A stretch of DNA of 64,000 bases from Paenibacillus segetis (GTDB taxonomy: Bacteria > Bacillota > Bacilli > Paenibacillales > Paenibacillaceae), in contig NZ_BMFT01000001.1 of NCBI RefSeq assembly GCF_014639155.1, forward strand, positions 186,001 through 250,000. Direction: 5' to 3'. Each line of letters begins with the position of its first letter. The first letter of the stretch is position 1. Below the pieces are notes generated by a model. It did no database searches, was not told the DNA's origin, and was given only the letters and a program-made list of their open reading frames with translations. Positions 17,526 through 26,558 of the stretch are shown one piece after another. Position numbers and translations under genes: made by a program.

Positions 17526-17556
17526 TTGTAGTGCTCATGTGAAATCATGATAAAAT
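17526..17556 (+). promoter_or_regulatory. Possible extended -10 promoter of the YgjP-like gene
   Basis: TTGTAG, a 19-bp spacer and TAAAAT preceded by TGA. Transcription would begin near 17563, which rules out the earliest in-frame ATG (17555) as the start of the next gene. Confidence 0.4.
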
Positions 17557-17584
17557 GGGGTCTCGAGAAACTTTGCGAGAGACG

Positions 17585-18247
17585 ATGGTGTATATGCATA
17601 TTGAATTTGAAAATCAAAGAATAGAATTTAATGTCCAATATGGGAAGCGCAAGAAGATCTCCTTGCATATCGATGGCTTTGGTATCATCACTGTTAAAGT
17701 TCCAAAGGGCACAAGTGAAGAGATGATTAACAATGCTGTAGAGCGACATGGAAAATTGATCTTAGAGAAGCTGCAAATGATTGCGAAGGCAAGAGAAATT
17801 CCTCAGCCAAGAGAGTATCAAGACGAGGGGAAATTCCTGTATCTTGGGAAGGAGTATTCCCTGCATGAGTTAATAGAACTTGGGGATTTGAATGAAGAAG
17901 AACTGAAAATAAAACTCAAGAAATTTTATTTCTCAAGCTGCAAGAAGGTCATAGGCGAACGAATTACTCAGTATCAAACAGCGCTTAGAGTAAAGCCCAA
18001 ATCTTTTGATATCGTAGAGTCCAGAACCAAGTGGGGAAGTTGTAGCTCGGATAAAAAACTAACCTTTAATTATCGTTTAGCTATGGCTCCCATTGAAGTT
18101 ATTGATTATGTAATCATTCATGAACTTTGTCATTTGCATCATATGAATCATGATCGATCATTTTGGAGACTAGTCGGTAGTATGATGCCGGATTATAAAG
18201 AGAAAGAAGCATATTTAGCAAGGTATGGGCGTGCTATGACGTTTTAA
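17585..18247 (+). CDS. YgjP-like (DUF45) zinc metallopeptidase
   Basis: About 220 residues. The C-terminal half has the zinc motif HELCH followed by HHMNHDRSFW, the HExxH...NHxxxFW signature of the DUF45/YgjP group; a conserved WGSCSSDKKLTFNYRL precedes it. The protein is cytoplasmic, with no signal peptide. Family members are small gluzincin-like peptidases often of unknown role. The start is uncertain: ATG 17585 or 17594 is more likely than 17555, because the promoter overlaps the latter. Transcribed alone and closed by a terminator. Confidence 0.88.
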   Translation: MVYMHIEFENQRIEFNVQYGKRKKISLHIDGFGIITVKVPKGTSEEMINNAVERHGKLILEKLQMIAKAREIPQPREYQDEGKFLYLGKEYSLHELIELGDLNEEELKIKLKKFYFSSCKKVIGERITQYQTALRVKPKSFDIVESRTKWGSCSSDKKLTFNYRLAMAPIEVIDYVIIHELCHLHHMNHDRSFWRLVGSMMPDYKEKEAYLARYGRAMTF

Positions 18248-18266
18248 AACAAGTGGACATTTGAAT

Positions 18267-18290
18267 GAGAGGGCGAACCTCTCTTTTTTT
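18267..18290 (+). terminator. Strong terminator after the YgjP-like gene
   Basis: GAGAGG, GCGAA loop, CCTCTC, then seven T. Nearly identical (one base different) to the terminator at 21010-21033. Confidence 0.9.
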
Positions 18291-18406
18291 ATGCGAATAT
18301 AACCGGATGTCGAATAAAGGTATTTTCTGCGTATATATGGAATTAACCTATCGGGACGAATCTTCGCCCTAAACTAACATGGGATGGGAATATTGGAGGG
18401 ATTATT

Positions 18407-20989
18407 TTGACAAAAGGAAATAGGAGGAGCAGTCTCCTTCTGGCGGGTAAGTTGTTTATATTAATGAGTTTAATTGTGAGCATCACGCTGCCAAATTATG
18501 CTCACGCTGCCGAGGGCTCGGCGGGAAAAGGTTTCGAGATATATTCGGTTATAAAAGAACTTTCAGATGCAAAATACAAAGGAAGAGTGCCAGGGACTCT
18601 CCAATATAAGCAAGCCGCCAACTACATAAAAGAAGAGTTTAATAAACTAGGTATCGCTCCATTGGGTAAGGAGCATGTAATGAGCTATACAACGAGTCTT
18701 GGCACATTCAAAGAGAAACCCAATATGACATTAGATGGAAAACCACTTTCGATAATGGAAGACTTTAAACCGCATGGACAAAGTGGCTCAGGTACCATTA
18801 AAGGTAATTCGGTGATCTTCGTAGGCAAAGGTTACCCCGAGGATCTTTCATCCATCAATGTGACGAAACAGATCGTCTTAATGGATTCAGATATAAAGCC
18901 AGACAAGGCACTAGGTGTAGCTGATCGTATCGCATTGTTGAAGCAAAAGGGGGCAAAAGCAGTACTGTTATTGCCAACCGCTTTTTATCCTATTCAATCA
19001 TATGAACGACCACTAAACGGCTCAGATACTGGCATTGTTTCTATCTATGTTCGGAAAGATTTGTTCGGCACGGCGAATTTGAATACCGGAGACAAATTAT
19101 CGAAACAGGTAGATATTCAGGTTGCAATCGATCGAAAACCAACGGTAGACTCACAAAATGTTATAGCTATGATTCCAGGCAAAGATACCCACCGGACTCT
19201 GATCATAAGCGCTACATTAGATGGGTTAGGTTATATTCCCAATGGAGCAACCTTTGGCGCAGCCAGCATGAACGCTAGTGGTGTAGCAGCGGTATTATCA
19301 TTGGCACAATATTATAAAGAGCATCAACCGGCAACGAACATTGTGTTTGCTGTTATTGGCAGCGAAACAACGAATCGTGACGGGATCAAAGCATTTATGA
19401 AGAACTATGAATCTACCTCGGCTACAAAAATCATTGGTTTCTTCAATCTATACGATCTAGGTGGAATGAAGCAGAATCAGAAGTTATATGCAACTGCAAC
19501 TGACAAAAGTCCCATTGAAACATACCTGAAACAAAATGTGGATGTGGCTTACACGGAGAATGGGATCAGTGAATTATATAATTTTAACAATCCAATCTTT
19601 GAATCGAAAGCTATTCCGAATGCATTCTTTAGAGGTGCTGATTCCATCGACACATTAAAGGACACAGCTGAAGCAATTAACGTACCAGTTCTGAAGAAGC
19701 ATATGAATACGATTCAAATTATCGCCGATCAGTTCATGAATGACCCTCAGTATGCTATTTATATGAAACCATCAACGGTCCAACCAGATGATCAAGGCAT
19801 GGTATTTGTACCTGAAGTTGGTCATAAAATGAAGTTCTTCTCAACAAAGTATTTCGATATTTATTATGAAACGGATCGTTGGACAAAGCCGGAAGAGCTT
19901 GCAAAGAAAATAGACCGAGTTTACGAGAACATTGCTTGGTGGAATTATTTCCCCCAAGATAACGGGCGCATCAAAGTCTATTATACAAACAGTTACGAGG
20001 ATAACTGGGCTACAGCACATCGATCACCGGAGCCTCAGAATAAGACGTCAGGGGCGCTTCAAAGCCCAGATAATCATAGCATTAGTGTTGTTTATCTACC
20101 GGGTATGATGCAGAATATGGTCGACTCACTTGGCACGATTTATCATGAACTTAATCATAATTTGGCGACTTATAAACTGATGGACCTGGGGTATGGCAAC
20201 TGGTTTAAAACGGAGGTTCAAGAAATCCAAGGTCATGCTAATAATTACGAATCTAAAGAAATGGGATATAAAGTTCTTCGATCTTCTCTTGAAGGACTTC
20301 TCCAGAAGCCACTTTCCGAGATGAGCTGGGATCATTATGTTTCGAAGCTTGAACCAGGAAAGGAATTAGATACAACATACAACCAAACGGCAAGTCTTAT
20401 TTTCTATATCTACAACATGTATAACGAGGAGAAGGGTCGGGAGTTTGCATATCGCATGTATACGGAGCACGATAAACCACTTAAAGATATCGTTCAAGAG
20501 ACACTTGGTGTGGATTTCGGCAAATTTTTAGAAGGTTGGTATGACTGGTTCCATGGAAAAGAGGTTAAAGTTCCTTCATTTAAGATGAGTCCTTACGATT
20601 TGCCGATCAATCAGAAGTCTGCAGGAGACATAGGGGGGACTGAATCAAGTAACCAATTAACGACGGTCAAAGGTGGACTTGCTACTACCAATATGACAAG
20701 TCAGGACTTACTTGTTACCTCCATCTCAGCTACAAAAAATGGGACGAATGCGATCTTCTCTATCTCATATACAAGTAAAAAGAAACGTTCCTTTCTATTA
20801 TTTGATCCACCCAATGGCTCAAACCTGAATGTAAGAGATGTGATCAAAGCAGGGACATCCACATTAAAAGTAACAGTCCCAATCAATGATCTGAAGAAAG
20901 TTAACAATCTCACGATGAATATCTTCGATAATAACGAGAATAACTTTATCGATATTAACATGGATGAGTTAGCAAAGATTATAAAATAG
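18407..20989 (+). CDS. Secreted two-domain peptidase: inactive M28-like domain plus HExxH gluzincin domain
   Basis: 860 residues from a TTG start with GGAGGG 6 bp upstream. A signal peptide ends near AHA/AEG (about residue 34). Residues 40-450 resemble M28 aminopeptidases with an inserted PA-like segment, but metal ligands are lost: the usual AHxD is ATLD (Thr270), the bridging Asp is Met288, and the EE pair is Glu320-Thr321. Residues about 480-690 form a second peptidase with His580-Glu-Leu-Asn-His584 and Glu603, an HExxH-x18-E zinc site of the gluzincin type. A C-terminal beta-rich domain (about 725-860) ends the protein. It probably acts outside the cell, with the first domain as a binding module. 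Confidence 0.85.
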   Translation: MTKGNRRSSLLLAGKLFILMSLIVSITLPNYAHAAEGSAGKGFEIYSVIKELSDAKYKGRVPGTLQYKQAANYIKEEFNKLGIAPLGKEHVMSYTTSLGTFKEKPNMTLDGKPLSIMEDFKPHGQSGSGTIKGNSVIFVGKGYPEDLSSINVTKQIVLMDSDIKPDKALGVADRIALLKQKGAKAVLLLPTAFYPIQSYERPLNGSDTGIVSIYVRKDLFGTANLNTGDKLSKQVDIQVAIDRKPTVDSQNVIAMIPGKDTHRTLIISATLDGLGYIPNGATFGAASMNASGVAAVLSLAQYYKEHQPATNIVFAVIGSETTNRDGIKAFMKNYESTSATKIIGFFNLYDLGGMKQNQKLYATATDKSPIETYLKQNVDVAYTENGISELYNFNNPIFESKAIPNAFFRGADSIDTLKDTAEAINVPVLKKHMNTIQIIADQFMNDPQYAIYMKPSTVQPDDQGMVFVPEVGHKMKFFSTKYFDIYYETDRWTKPEELAKKIDRVYENIAWWNYFPQDNGRIKVYYTNSYEDNWATAHRSPEPQNKTSGALQSPDNHSISVVYLPGMMQNMVDSLGTIYHELNHNLATYKLMDLGYGNWFKTEVQEIQGHANNYESKEMGYKVLRSSLEGLLQKPLSEMSWDHYVSKLEPGKELDTTYNQTASLIFYIYNMYNEEKGREFAYRMYTEHDKPLKDIVQETLGVDFGKFLEGWYDWFHGKEVKVPSFKMSPYDLPINQKSAGDIGGTESSNQLTTVKGGLATTNMTSQDLLVTSISATKNGTNAIFSISYTSKKKRSFLLFDPPNGSNLNVRDVIKAGTSTLKVTVPINDLKKVNNLTMNIFDNNENNFIDINMDELAKIIK

Positions 20990-21009
20990 AGGTCTGAAAT
21001 AAAGAAAGA

Positions 21010-21033
21010 GAGAGGGCGATCCTCTCTTTTTTT
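21010..21033. terminator. Strong terminator between peptidase and MocR genes
   Basis: GAGAGG, GCGAT loop, CCTCTC, then seven T. It serves the rightward peptidase gene; the leftward MocR gene ends 9 bp away. Confidence 0.9.
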
Positions 21034-21041
21034 GGTTAAGA

Positions 21042-22391
21042 TCAACTCAGGCGGCGCATTTTGTTGATTTCTGTGAAAAGTGTGCTAATTCCTTCCTCAA
21101 TTTGATCCATGGCCACTTTTGTAATACTTAGCTTCAACATAGATTGTTGTTTCTCAAATGAAGGGAGATAAGAGGGCTCTATCTCTTTTAAAATAATCCT
21201 CTGTTTGCTTAATCTTTTTAGCAAAGTAGGTACGTGCAATGTTTCCGGTAATAGAAGATGTGTATGCACCCCTGAGCGAATCCGGGCATGGTGAATATCC
21301 TCTGTATCATTGAACGTATCCAATGCGTGGTTCAATTTTAGCATTCGGTTGTGATAGGTTGTCTTTATTTTTTGCTTACGGCGTTCGAACATTCCATTTT
21401 GAATGTAGATTTCTAGTGCAGCTTGCGAGAGCATGGAGCTATCAATATCGGACAAGCGTTTATGCACACTGAACGTCTCACGTAGAGCTGGAGGGAGGAC
21501 CGCAACACCTACTCTGAGCCCAGGGAATAAGATTTTGGAATAGCTTTTAAGATATATGACATGGGATGAATCATAGGCATAGATCGGATCAGATTTGGTG
21601 TCGGTCTCCATGTCAGATAAATAATCATCCTCTACGATGTACACGTCATAGCGCTTGGCTAACTCGCCAATCGCTTTTTTTGTTTTCTCCGAATAAGACG
21701 TTCCGAGTGGATTGTGGAACCGGGGAATCGTATAGAACATTTTGATATCACCTGTGCGGAAGAGTTGTTCTAGCTCATTTAGATCTATTCCACTTTCTGA
21801 CCGTGTAATGCCTTTAACCGGGATATTGTAGCATTCCATTAGCTGGATCATCAGATGATAGCTTGGTTGCTCTAGTAGTACGGTCTGTTTACCGCTCGGG
21901 AATGGCATCGTAGTTAGAATTGCGAGTGCTTGCTGCACACCCGAAGTAATCATAATGTGCTCAGGCGACGTGAACACTTGATGGTTAGCAAGATGCTTAC
22001 ATAGGACGTTAAGCAGCGATGGCAGACCTTGCGGCGTTCCGTAAGTAAATAAATGACTTCTGTACATATCGATGGCTTTGTTGAGACAATGCTGAAAATC
22101 TAAATAAGGGAATAATTCAGGATCGGGAGCTGCGGACGAAAAATCGATGACGGAGTGTCCTGCAGTTTGCTCGGAATCAACTTTTTTCAGTACGACATAA
22201 TATCCACTTTGCGGGATGGAATAGACGAGATGCCGTTTCTCTAGCTCGGAATAGGCACGAATGATCGTACTTTTGCTACAGGAATACCGCTCAGACAATT
22301 GGCGAATAGACGGAAGCTTCTGGCCTCCGCGGAAGACACCGTCCTCAATTTGCCGCTCAATTTCGTTCATTACTTTCGTATATTCCTTCAT
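21042..22391 (-). CDS. MocR/PdxR-family regulator (GntR HTH fused to aminotransferase-like domain)
   Basis: 449 residues: a winged helix-turn-helix at 1-70 (LPSIRQLSERYSCSKSTIIRAY) and a class I aminotransferase fold from about 90 on. The PLP-binding lysine is in YLKSYSKILFPGLR. Such proteins bind DNA and use PLP or a PLP adduct as signal. The gene is divergent from an EamA transporter, a common MocR arrangement, and a perfect 12-bp palindrome lies between them. AGGAGTG precedes the ATG. It probably controls the transporter and itself. Confidence 0.93.
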   Translation of the reverse strand: MKEYTKVMNEIERQIEDGVFRGGQKLPSIRQLSERYSCSKSTIIRAYSELEKRHLVYSIPQSGYYVVLKKVDSEQTAGHSVIDFSSAAPDPELFPYLDFQHCLNKAIDMYRSHLFTYGTPQGLPSLLNVLCKHLANHQVFTSPEHIMITSGVQQALAILTTMPFPSGKQTVLLEQPSYHLMIQLMECYNIPVKGITRSESGIDLNELEQLFRTGDIKMFYTIPRFHNPLGTSYSEKTKKAIGELAKRYDVYIVEDDYLSDMETDTKSDPIYAYDSSHVIYLKSYSKILFPGLRVGVAVLPPALRETFSVHKRLSDIDSSMLSQAALEIYIQNGMFERRKQKIKTTYHNRMLKLNHALDTFNDTEDIHHARIRSGVHTHLLLPETLHVPTLLKRLSKQRIILKEIEPSYLPSFEKQQSMLKLSITKVAMDQIEEGISTLFTEINKMRRLS

Positions 22392-22416
22392 ATGACTTCA
22401 CTCCTGACCATCAAAT

Positions 22417-22428
22417 TGTACCGGTACA
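22417..22428. promoter_or_regulatory. Palindrome, candidate MocR operator
   Basis: TGTACCGGTACA is a perfect 12-bp palindrome 26 bp upstream of the MocR start and about 105 bp before the EamA gene. Its position between divergent genes fits an autoregulatory operator. Confidence 0.55.
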
Positions 22429-22532
22429 GTTTGTTTATGTTTAGATTGTAAGGTTATTCCGAAAGCCGTATGCTGAACTCAACAAGCTGGCCAGCTTTTA
22501 TTCTTAAGGTTCAGAAAGGTGGGAATTAGAGA

Positions 22533-23465
22533 ATGACGGGACAAAGAAAGGTCTATCTATTGGCTTTATTATACGCACTTATTATCGGTTTTTCCTTTTT
22601 ATTTACGAAGATAGCTCTGAAATTCGCCGATCCCATCGATACCGTTGCTTTTCGGTTTACGATTTCCTTTGTAGCTTTAGGTATTCCTATACTAGCAGGA
22701 TGGATCAAATTAGACATGAAGGGTCGCAATTGGCTTCGCTTGTTGCCACTCGGACTGGTATATCCTACAGCGTTCTTCGGGGTTCAAGCTTTTGGTCTTA
22801 CACATGCAACTTCCTCAATTGGAGGGATTATATCTGCTTCATCACCGATCTTTACGCTGATTCTTGCCACAGTCTTTCTGAAAGAGAGAACGAATGGGGT
22901 ACAGAAACTATCTGTGCTATGTTCGGTAGGTGGGGTGATTTACATTATTGTGATGGGCGGGGCTTCAGCGCAGGGGACAAGTGTGTTAGGAATATTTCTA
23001 CTACTCTTGTCAGCATTGTTACTATCCATATATGGGGTTGTTGCTAGGTCCCTAAGAGATGGATTTACCGCAATTCAAATGAGTTATGTGATGATGCTGT
23101 TCGGATGTGTCAGCTTTAATGCAATATCGATTACTAAACATGCGATATCTGGGACGATGTACCAATTCATTGAACCTTTAAGCCATCCGCAGTTTATCAT
23201 TTCCATTGCGTATATCGGTATCTTATCATCGTTAGTTTCTTCATTATTATCCAATTACGTGTTGTCTAAGCTTGAGGCCACCAGTATGAGCATGTTTGTG
23301 AATCTGGGTAACCTCATTTCCATATTAGCAGGAGTTATCTTTATGAACGAGCAGCTTGGGTATTATCATATCATCGGTGCAGCATTCATTATTGCCGGTG
23401 TATTTGGAGTTAATTATCGGGAACGTAACAAATCTGAGATTAAAATGGGGGTCAAAGCTGGATGA
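22533..23465 (+). CDS. EamA/DMT-family transporter
   Basis: 310 residues with ten predicted membrane helices in two EamA repeats (about 8-140 and 150-295). The family usually exports metabolites or amino acids; the substrate is unknown. Divergent from a MocR regulator, which hints at an amino acid, amine or vitamin B6-related substrate. Its end overlaps the next gene by 4 bp (ATGA), so the two are translated together. Confidence 0.92.
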   Translation: MTGQRKVYLLALLYALIIGFSFLFTKIALKFADPIDTVAFRFTISFVALGIPILAGWIKLDMKGRNWLRLLPLGLVYPTAFFGVQAFGLTHATSSIGGIISASSPIFTLILATVFLKERTNGVQKLSVLCSVGGVIYIIVMGGASAQGTSVLGIFLLLLSALLLSIYGVVARSLRDGFTAIQMSYVMMLFGCVSFNAISITKHAISGTMYQFIEPLSHPQFIISIAYIGILSSLVSSLLSNYVLSKLEATSMSMFVNLGNLISILAGVIFMNEQLGYYHIIGAAFIIAGVFGVNYRERNKSEIKMGVKAG

Positions 23466-24313
23466 GGATCGTAGTAGCAGGAGCAAGTGGCATCGTAGGA
23501 AGACTACTTGTGCCCATGTTAGTCCAAGCAGGGCATGAGGTTACGGGATTGATCCGAAATCCGGATTATATTCCGGCGATTAAGAATATGAGAGGTCTCC
23601 CCGTAACGGTAGATGTATTTGACCGAGAAGCAGTGTTTGAAATCATAAAGGAAGCTCAGCCAGAAATCATTATTCATCAACTGACGGCCCTAAGTGCTCG
23701 TAACTTTGTAGACAATGCCAATATTCGGAAGGAAGGAACGCGTAATCTCGTAGATGCAGCCTTAGCTGCTGGTGTCCGCAAGATGATTGCGCAGAGTATC
23801 TCTTGGGCTTATGCTCCTGGGGAAGGATTGGCTAAGGAAGATGAGCCTCTTGATATCGGAGCTCCTTTACCAAGATTAACAACGATCGAAGGAATCCAAT
23901 CTTTAGAGAGCACGGTTGCGGAAATACCAGAGCATGTTATTTTACGCTACGGCAAATTTTATGGATCTGGTACCTGGTACGCATCAGATGGTTATATTGC
24001 TGAGCAAGTACGACGAAGTGAACTGGTCGCGACAGATGGAATAAGTTCCTTCGTTCATGTGAACGATGCAGCTAGTGGAGCGCATCTTGCGCTTCATTGG
24101 CCAACGGGCATATACAACATTGTGGACAATGAACCCGCACCAGAAAGGGAGTGGTTACCCATTTATGCTAACTTCTTAGGCGCAGCAGTTCCCACTTATC
24201 AGAGTGGAAGTAGTAGAGGTGAACGGGGGGCTTCAAATAGCAAAGCATTAGCATGTGGTTGGGAACCTCAATATGCTTCTTGGCGTGAAGGATTCAGGAG
24301 GGAATTGACATAA
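23462..24313 (+). CDS. NAD-dependent epimerase/dehydratase-like protein (extended SDR)
   Basis: A 283-residue protein with an N-terminal Rossmann motif GASGIVG (residues 7-13). The usual SDR YxxxK is not clear: the region reads ILRYGKFYGSG, keeping a Tyr and Lys close together. Predicted to act on a nucleotide-sugar or other small metabolite in the cytoplasm. It starts inside the end of the EamA gene (ATGA overlap), so the product may work on the same compound the transporter moves. The substrate is not assignable. Confidence 0.85.
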   Translation: MRIVVAGASGIVGRLLVPMLVQAGHEVTGLIRNPDYIPAIKNMRGLPVTVDVFDREAVFEIIKEAQPEIIIHQLTALSARNFVDNANIRKEGTRNLVDAALAAGVRKMIAQSISWAYAPGEGLAKEDEPLDIGAPLPRLTTIEGIQSLESTVAEIPEHVILRYGKFYGSGTWYASDGYIAEQVRRSELVATDGISSFVHVNDAASGAHLALHWPTGIYNIVDNEPAPEREWLPIYANFLGAAVPTYQSGSSRGERGASNSKALACGWEPQYASWREGFRRELT

Positions 24314-24410
24314 AATAAGAAGGAAGTTACCGACCAAAAATTGGCATCTAGTAATGAATAAGCTATACTTTTTATAGAAGGTAGGAGCATAGATAAAGGA
24401 GAGAAACAAA

Positions 24411-24935
24411 ATGAAAAATCTTGTACTATCATCTTTATTCGTTGTATTCATTATTCTGTTGTCTGGATGTAATACTAAAATGTCGGAACCTCCTCAAATT
24501 AAAATTACTACTGGTGATACGTCAATAGAGTATGTGGTTGGACTAAACCAATGGAACGGTACTATGTACGATAGAGAAGGTACATTCCATAGTATTATGA
24601 AGAACACATCCGTATCCGATCTTCCTTATATTCGCTTAAATGAAGAATTCCATATCCAATTTAAAGGCACTGCTCCAGACGCTATAAAATTGCTAGACTA
24701 TGTGCTAGATTCAAACGGAAATGCAAAATATACCGATAAAGAGATCCAGACCATCCCGTTTCAATTGAACAATAAAAAGGGTTCTTTTGTTCTAGGTACA
24801 AATTTCGCTACAGGCTTGAGCTCTAACAGTTCAGATTACGAACCTGGCGCTTCGATTAGAGGTTTTCAATTGGTATGTACCTGGGGAGATAATGAGAGTG
24901 AATATGCATTTATTATTAGAAGCGATGCTATGTAG
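24411..24935 (+). CDS. Small lipoprotein of unknown function
   Basis: 174 residues with a signal peptide and lipobox LLSGC (Cys about residue 20), so it should be anchored on the outer face of the membrane. The mature part is predicted mostly beta. I do not recognise a family. RBS AAAGGAGAG. It is transcribed alone between a small gap after the epimerase gene and a bidirectional terminator. Confidence 0.8.
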   Translation: MKNLVLSSLFVVFIILLSGCNTKMSEPPQIKITTGDTSIEYVVGLNQWNGTMYDREGTFHSIMKNTSVSDLPYIRLNEEFHIQFKGTAPDAIKLLDYVLDSNGNAKYTDKEIQTIPFQLNNKKGSFVLGTNFATGLSSNSSDYEPGASIRGFQLVCTWGDNESEYAFIIRSDAM

Positions 24936-24973
24936 GGTTCTTCTTTACGTATAAGTTATAAAGTTTCCAAACA

Positions 24974-25034
24974 AAAGACACCGCTATGAGCTCTCTGGAC
25001 AAATAGAGTCCTTTTGGTTCATAGCGGTGTCTTT
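24974..25034. terminator. Bidirectional terminator between convergent genes
   Basis: A 16-bp perfect stem (AAAGACACCGCTATGA with TCATAGCGGTGTCTTT) with a 29-nt loop, between the lipoprotein gene and the leftward GntR fusion gene. Confidence 0.8.
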
Positions 25035-25054
25035 GTTATATGGTTGTAACGAGA

Positions 25055-26404
25055 TCAAGAAAACACATCTAAACCTTCCATCTTGGATAGGTATAGTTTA
25101 ATTCGCTGGCGGATGTCTCCAAGTTCCGAGTACGTTACGTTAAGTGCTGTATGGTAACCGAAGCTTGGGAAGGTCTCCCGGTATACGAAATAGCGTGAAG
25201 GCTGCTTAATGTCTCCTTGTCCATCCCATTCGGCTGCACTCTTAAGACTAGGGATGCTTAGTGTATTTTGTCTAATTTTGAGCTGGGTCTCGTGAGACAT
25301 CAAGTAATTAATAAAGGTTTGCGCTGCCTGCTTATTCTTGGAATGCTTATTGACGGCAAGTCCGATCACGATAAGCAAGGTTTTTGGGGTACCAAGATAA
25401 GGCAATGGGGAAATGTCATAGGCAAAATCAACGTCCTTAATCATATTCAGGCAAAAGTAAGATGTCAAGATCATGGAGACCTTCTGTTGACAAAATAACA
25501 TCTCTGCATCGTCATCATTTTCCGATATGAACGGTGGAAAGACTTGCTCCAGCAAATCCATTAATACTTGAAGGCTCTCTTGAAGTGCGGATTCATCAAG
25601 TTCCAGTTGCTTGGTAGTATCGCTCCCTCGATTAAAGCGGACGTTATTCTGCAATAAGAAAATTGGCCAACGGTTATCGGAAAGAAAATGGAAGAAGAAT
25701 CCGTAATGATCACTCCCATTCGAAAGCTGTTTCGCTACTTTTTTAATCGTATCCCACGTCCAACTGCTGTCAGGCTCTGGAACATGATTTGCAGCAAAAT
25801 GCTGCTTATTGTAACAAAGAATGACGGGTGAGAACAAGAAGGGCTGAACGTATAGTATGCCATCGCGCATAAAAGGTTCAGTTAAAATCGGATAGATTCC
25901 CTCTTCCTGTTGCAACGGTTCAAGCAGGTCAGGCGGACCATCAGGGTTAATGAATAGCTCAAAGTTTTGATTATTAATGGACATTACATCTATATCTTCT
26001 GACTCCATGTAGTCTCTCATTGTTGGGTGTATATGGTTAAGGGGCATCGGGACCATATTGATTCGGATAAGTGGATGCTGCTTATGAAACTCATCAATCA
26101 AGGATTTAAGATCAGCTTCATCTAATAGAGATTGATAATATCCGAATTTAATCGTTACTCCCATAGGCGACTTTAGAATACGGTTGCCAATCCGCGGTAT
26201 TTTTTCAATGAATCCCTCGGAGACAAGAAGATCTAGTCCTTTTCGGACGGAGTTTTTGCTTAATTCAAATCGCTCGGCTATATCAAATTCGGAGGGTAAG
26301 TAGCTCCCTTCCTCCCAAATTCCTGTAATGATTTCGTTTCTTAATGTGATCATCATTTCCTCATAGCGTTTTCTAAATGTAGAACGTCGCGGTCTATCTG
26401 TCAT
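25055..26404 (-). CDS. GntR-type DNA-binding domain fused to a family 1 solute-binding-protein domain
   Basis: 449 residues from the ATG at 26404, which has AGAGGTG 7 bp upstream; a TTG two codons earlier is also in frame. Residues about 10-72 form a GntR winged helix (LPSEFDIAERFELSKNSVRKGLDLL). From about 80 to the end the protein matches bacterial extracellular solute-binding proteins (SBP_bac_1) with no signal peptide, lipobox or membrane helix. It is thus a cytoplasmic regulator that senses a ligand, probably an oligosaccharide, with a transporter-type binding domain. It is divergent from the SLH-cohesin operon, the likely target. Confidence 0.88.
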   Translation of the reverse strand: MTDRPRRSTFRKRYEEMMITLRNEIITGIWEEGSYLPSEFDIAERFELSKNSVRKGLDLLVSEGFIEKIPRIGNRILKSPMGVTIKFGYYQSLLDEADLKSLIDEFHKQHPLIRINMVPMPLNHIHPTMRDYMESEDIDVMSINNQNFELFINPDGPPDLLEPLQQEEGIYPILTEPFMRDGILYVQPFLFSPVILCYNKQHFAANHVPEPDSSWTWDTIKKVAKQLSNGSDHYGFFFHFLSDNRWPIFLLQNNVRFNRGSDTTKQLELDESALQESLQVLMDLLEQVFPPFISENDDDAEMLFCQQKVSMILTSYFCLNMIKDVDFAYDISPLPYLGTPKTLLIVIGLAVNKHSKNKQAAQTFINYLMSHETQLKIRQNTLSIPSLKSAAEWDGQGDIKQPSRYFVYRETFPSFGYHTALNVTYSELGDIRQRIKLYLSKMEGLDVFS

Positions 26405-26450
26405 CTCCAAACACCTCTAATCCAATAAATGCCTTATTATCCAACAATCT

Positions 26451-26459
26451 ATTATAGCA
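26451..26459 (-). promoter_or_regulatory. Extended -10 element of the GntR fusion gene
   Basis: On the minus strand TGCTATAAT, about 50 bp before the gene, without a convincing -35. Confidence 0.45.
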
Positions 26460-26503
26460 TCAAAATATTCAATTCACATAGGACATAAAGTGTTGCTTTT
26501 ATT

Positions 26504-26517
26504 TGTAAGGGCTTTCA
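26504..26517 (+). promoter_or_regulatory. Near-consensus CcpA (cre-like) site
   Basis: TGTAAGGGCTTTCA matches TGWAANCGNTNWCA except that the central C is G. Its centre is about 50 bp upstream of the predicted transcription start, a position seen for CcpA-activated genes. The mismatch at the core CG lowers confidence. Confidence 0.3.
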
Positions 26518-26525
26518 AATATCGA

Positions 26526-26554
26526 TTGACATCATTTTATATGCTGATTATAAT
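26526..26554 (+). promoter_or_regulatory. Consensus sigma-A promoter of the cohesin/dockerin operon
   Basis: TTGACA, exactly 17 bp, TATAAT: a perfect consensus match. Transcription should begin near 26561, leaving a leader of about 195 nt before the ATG at 26755. Confidence 0.88.
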
Positions 26555-26558
26555 CTAC

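Noticed and set aside
17555-17584. ATG 17555 as start of the YgjP-like gene
   Set aside because: It overlaps the likely -10 element and has no ribosome site.
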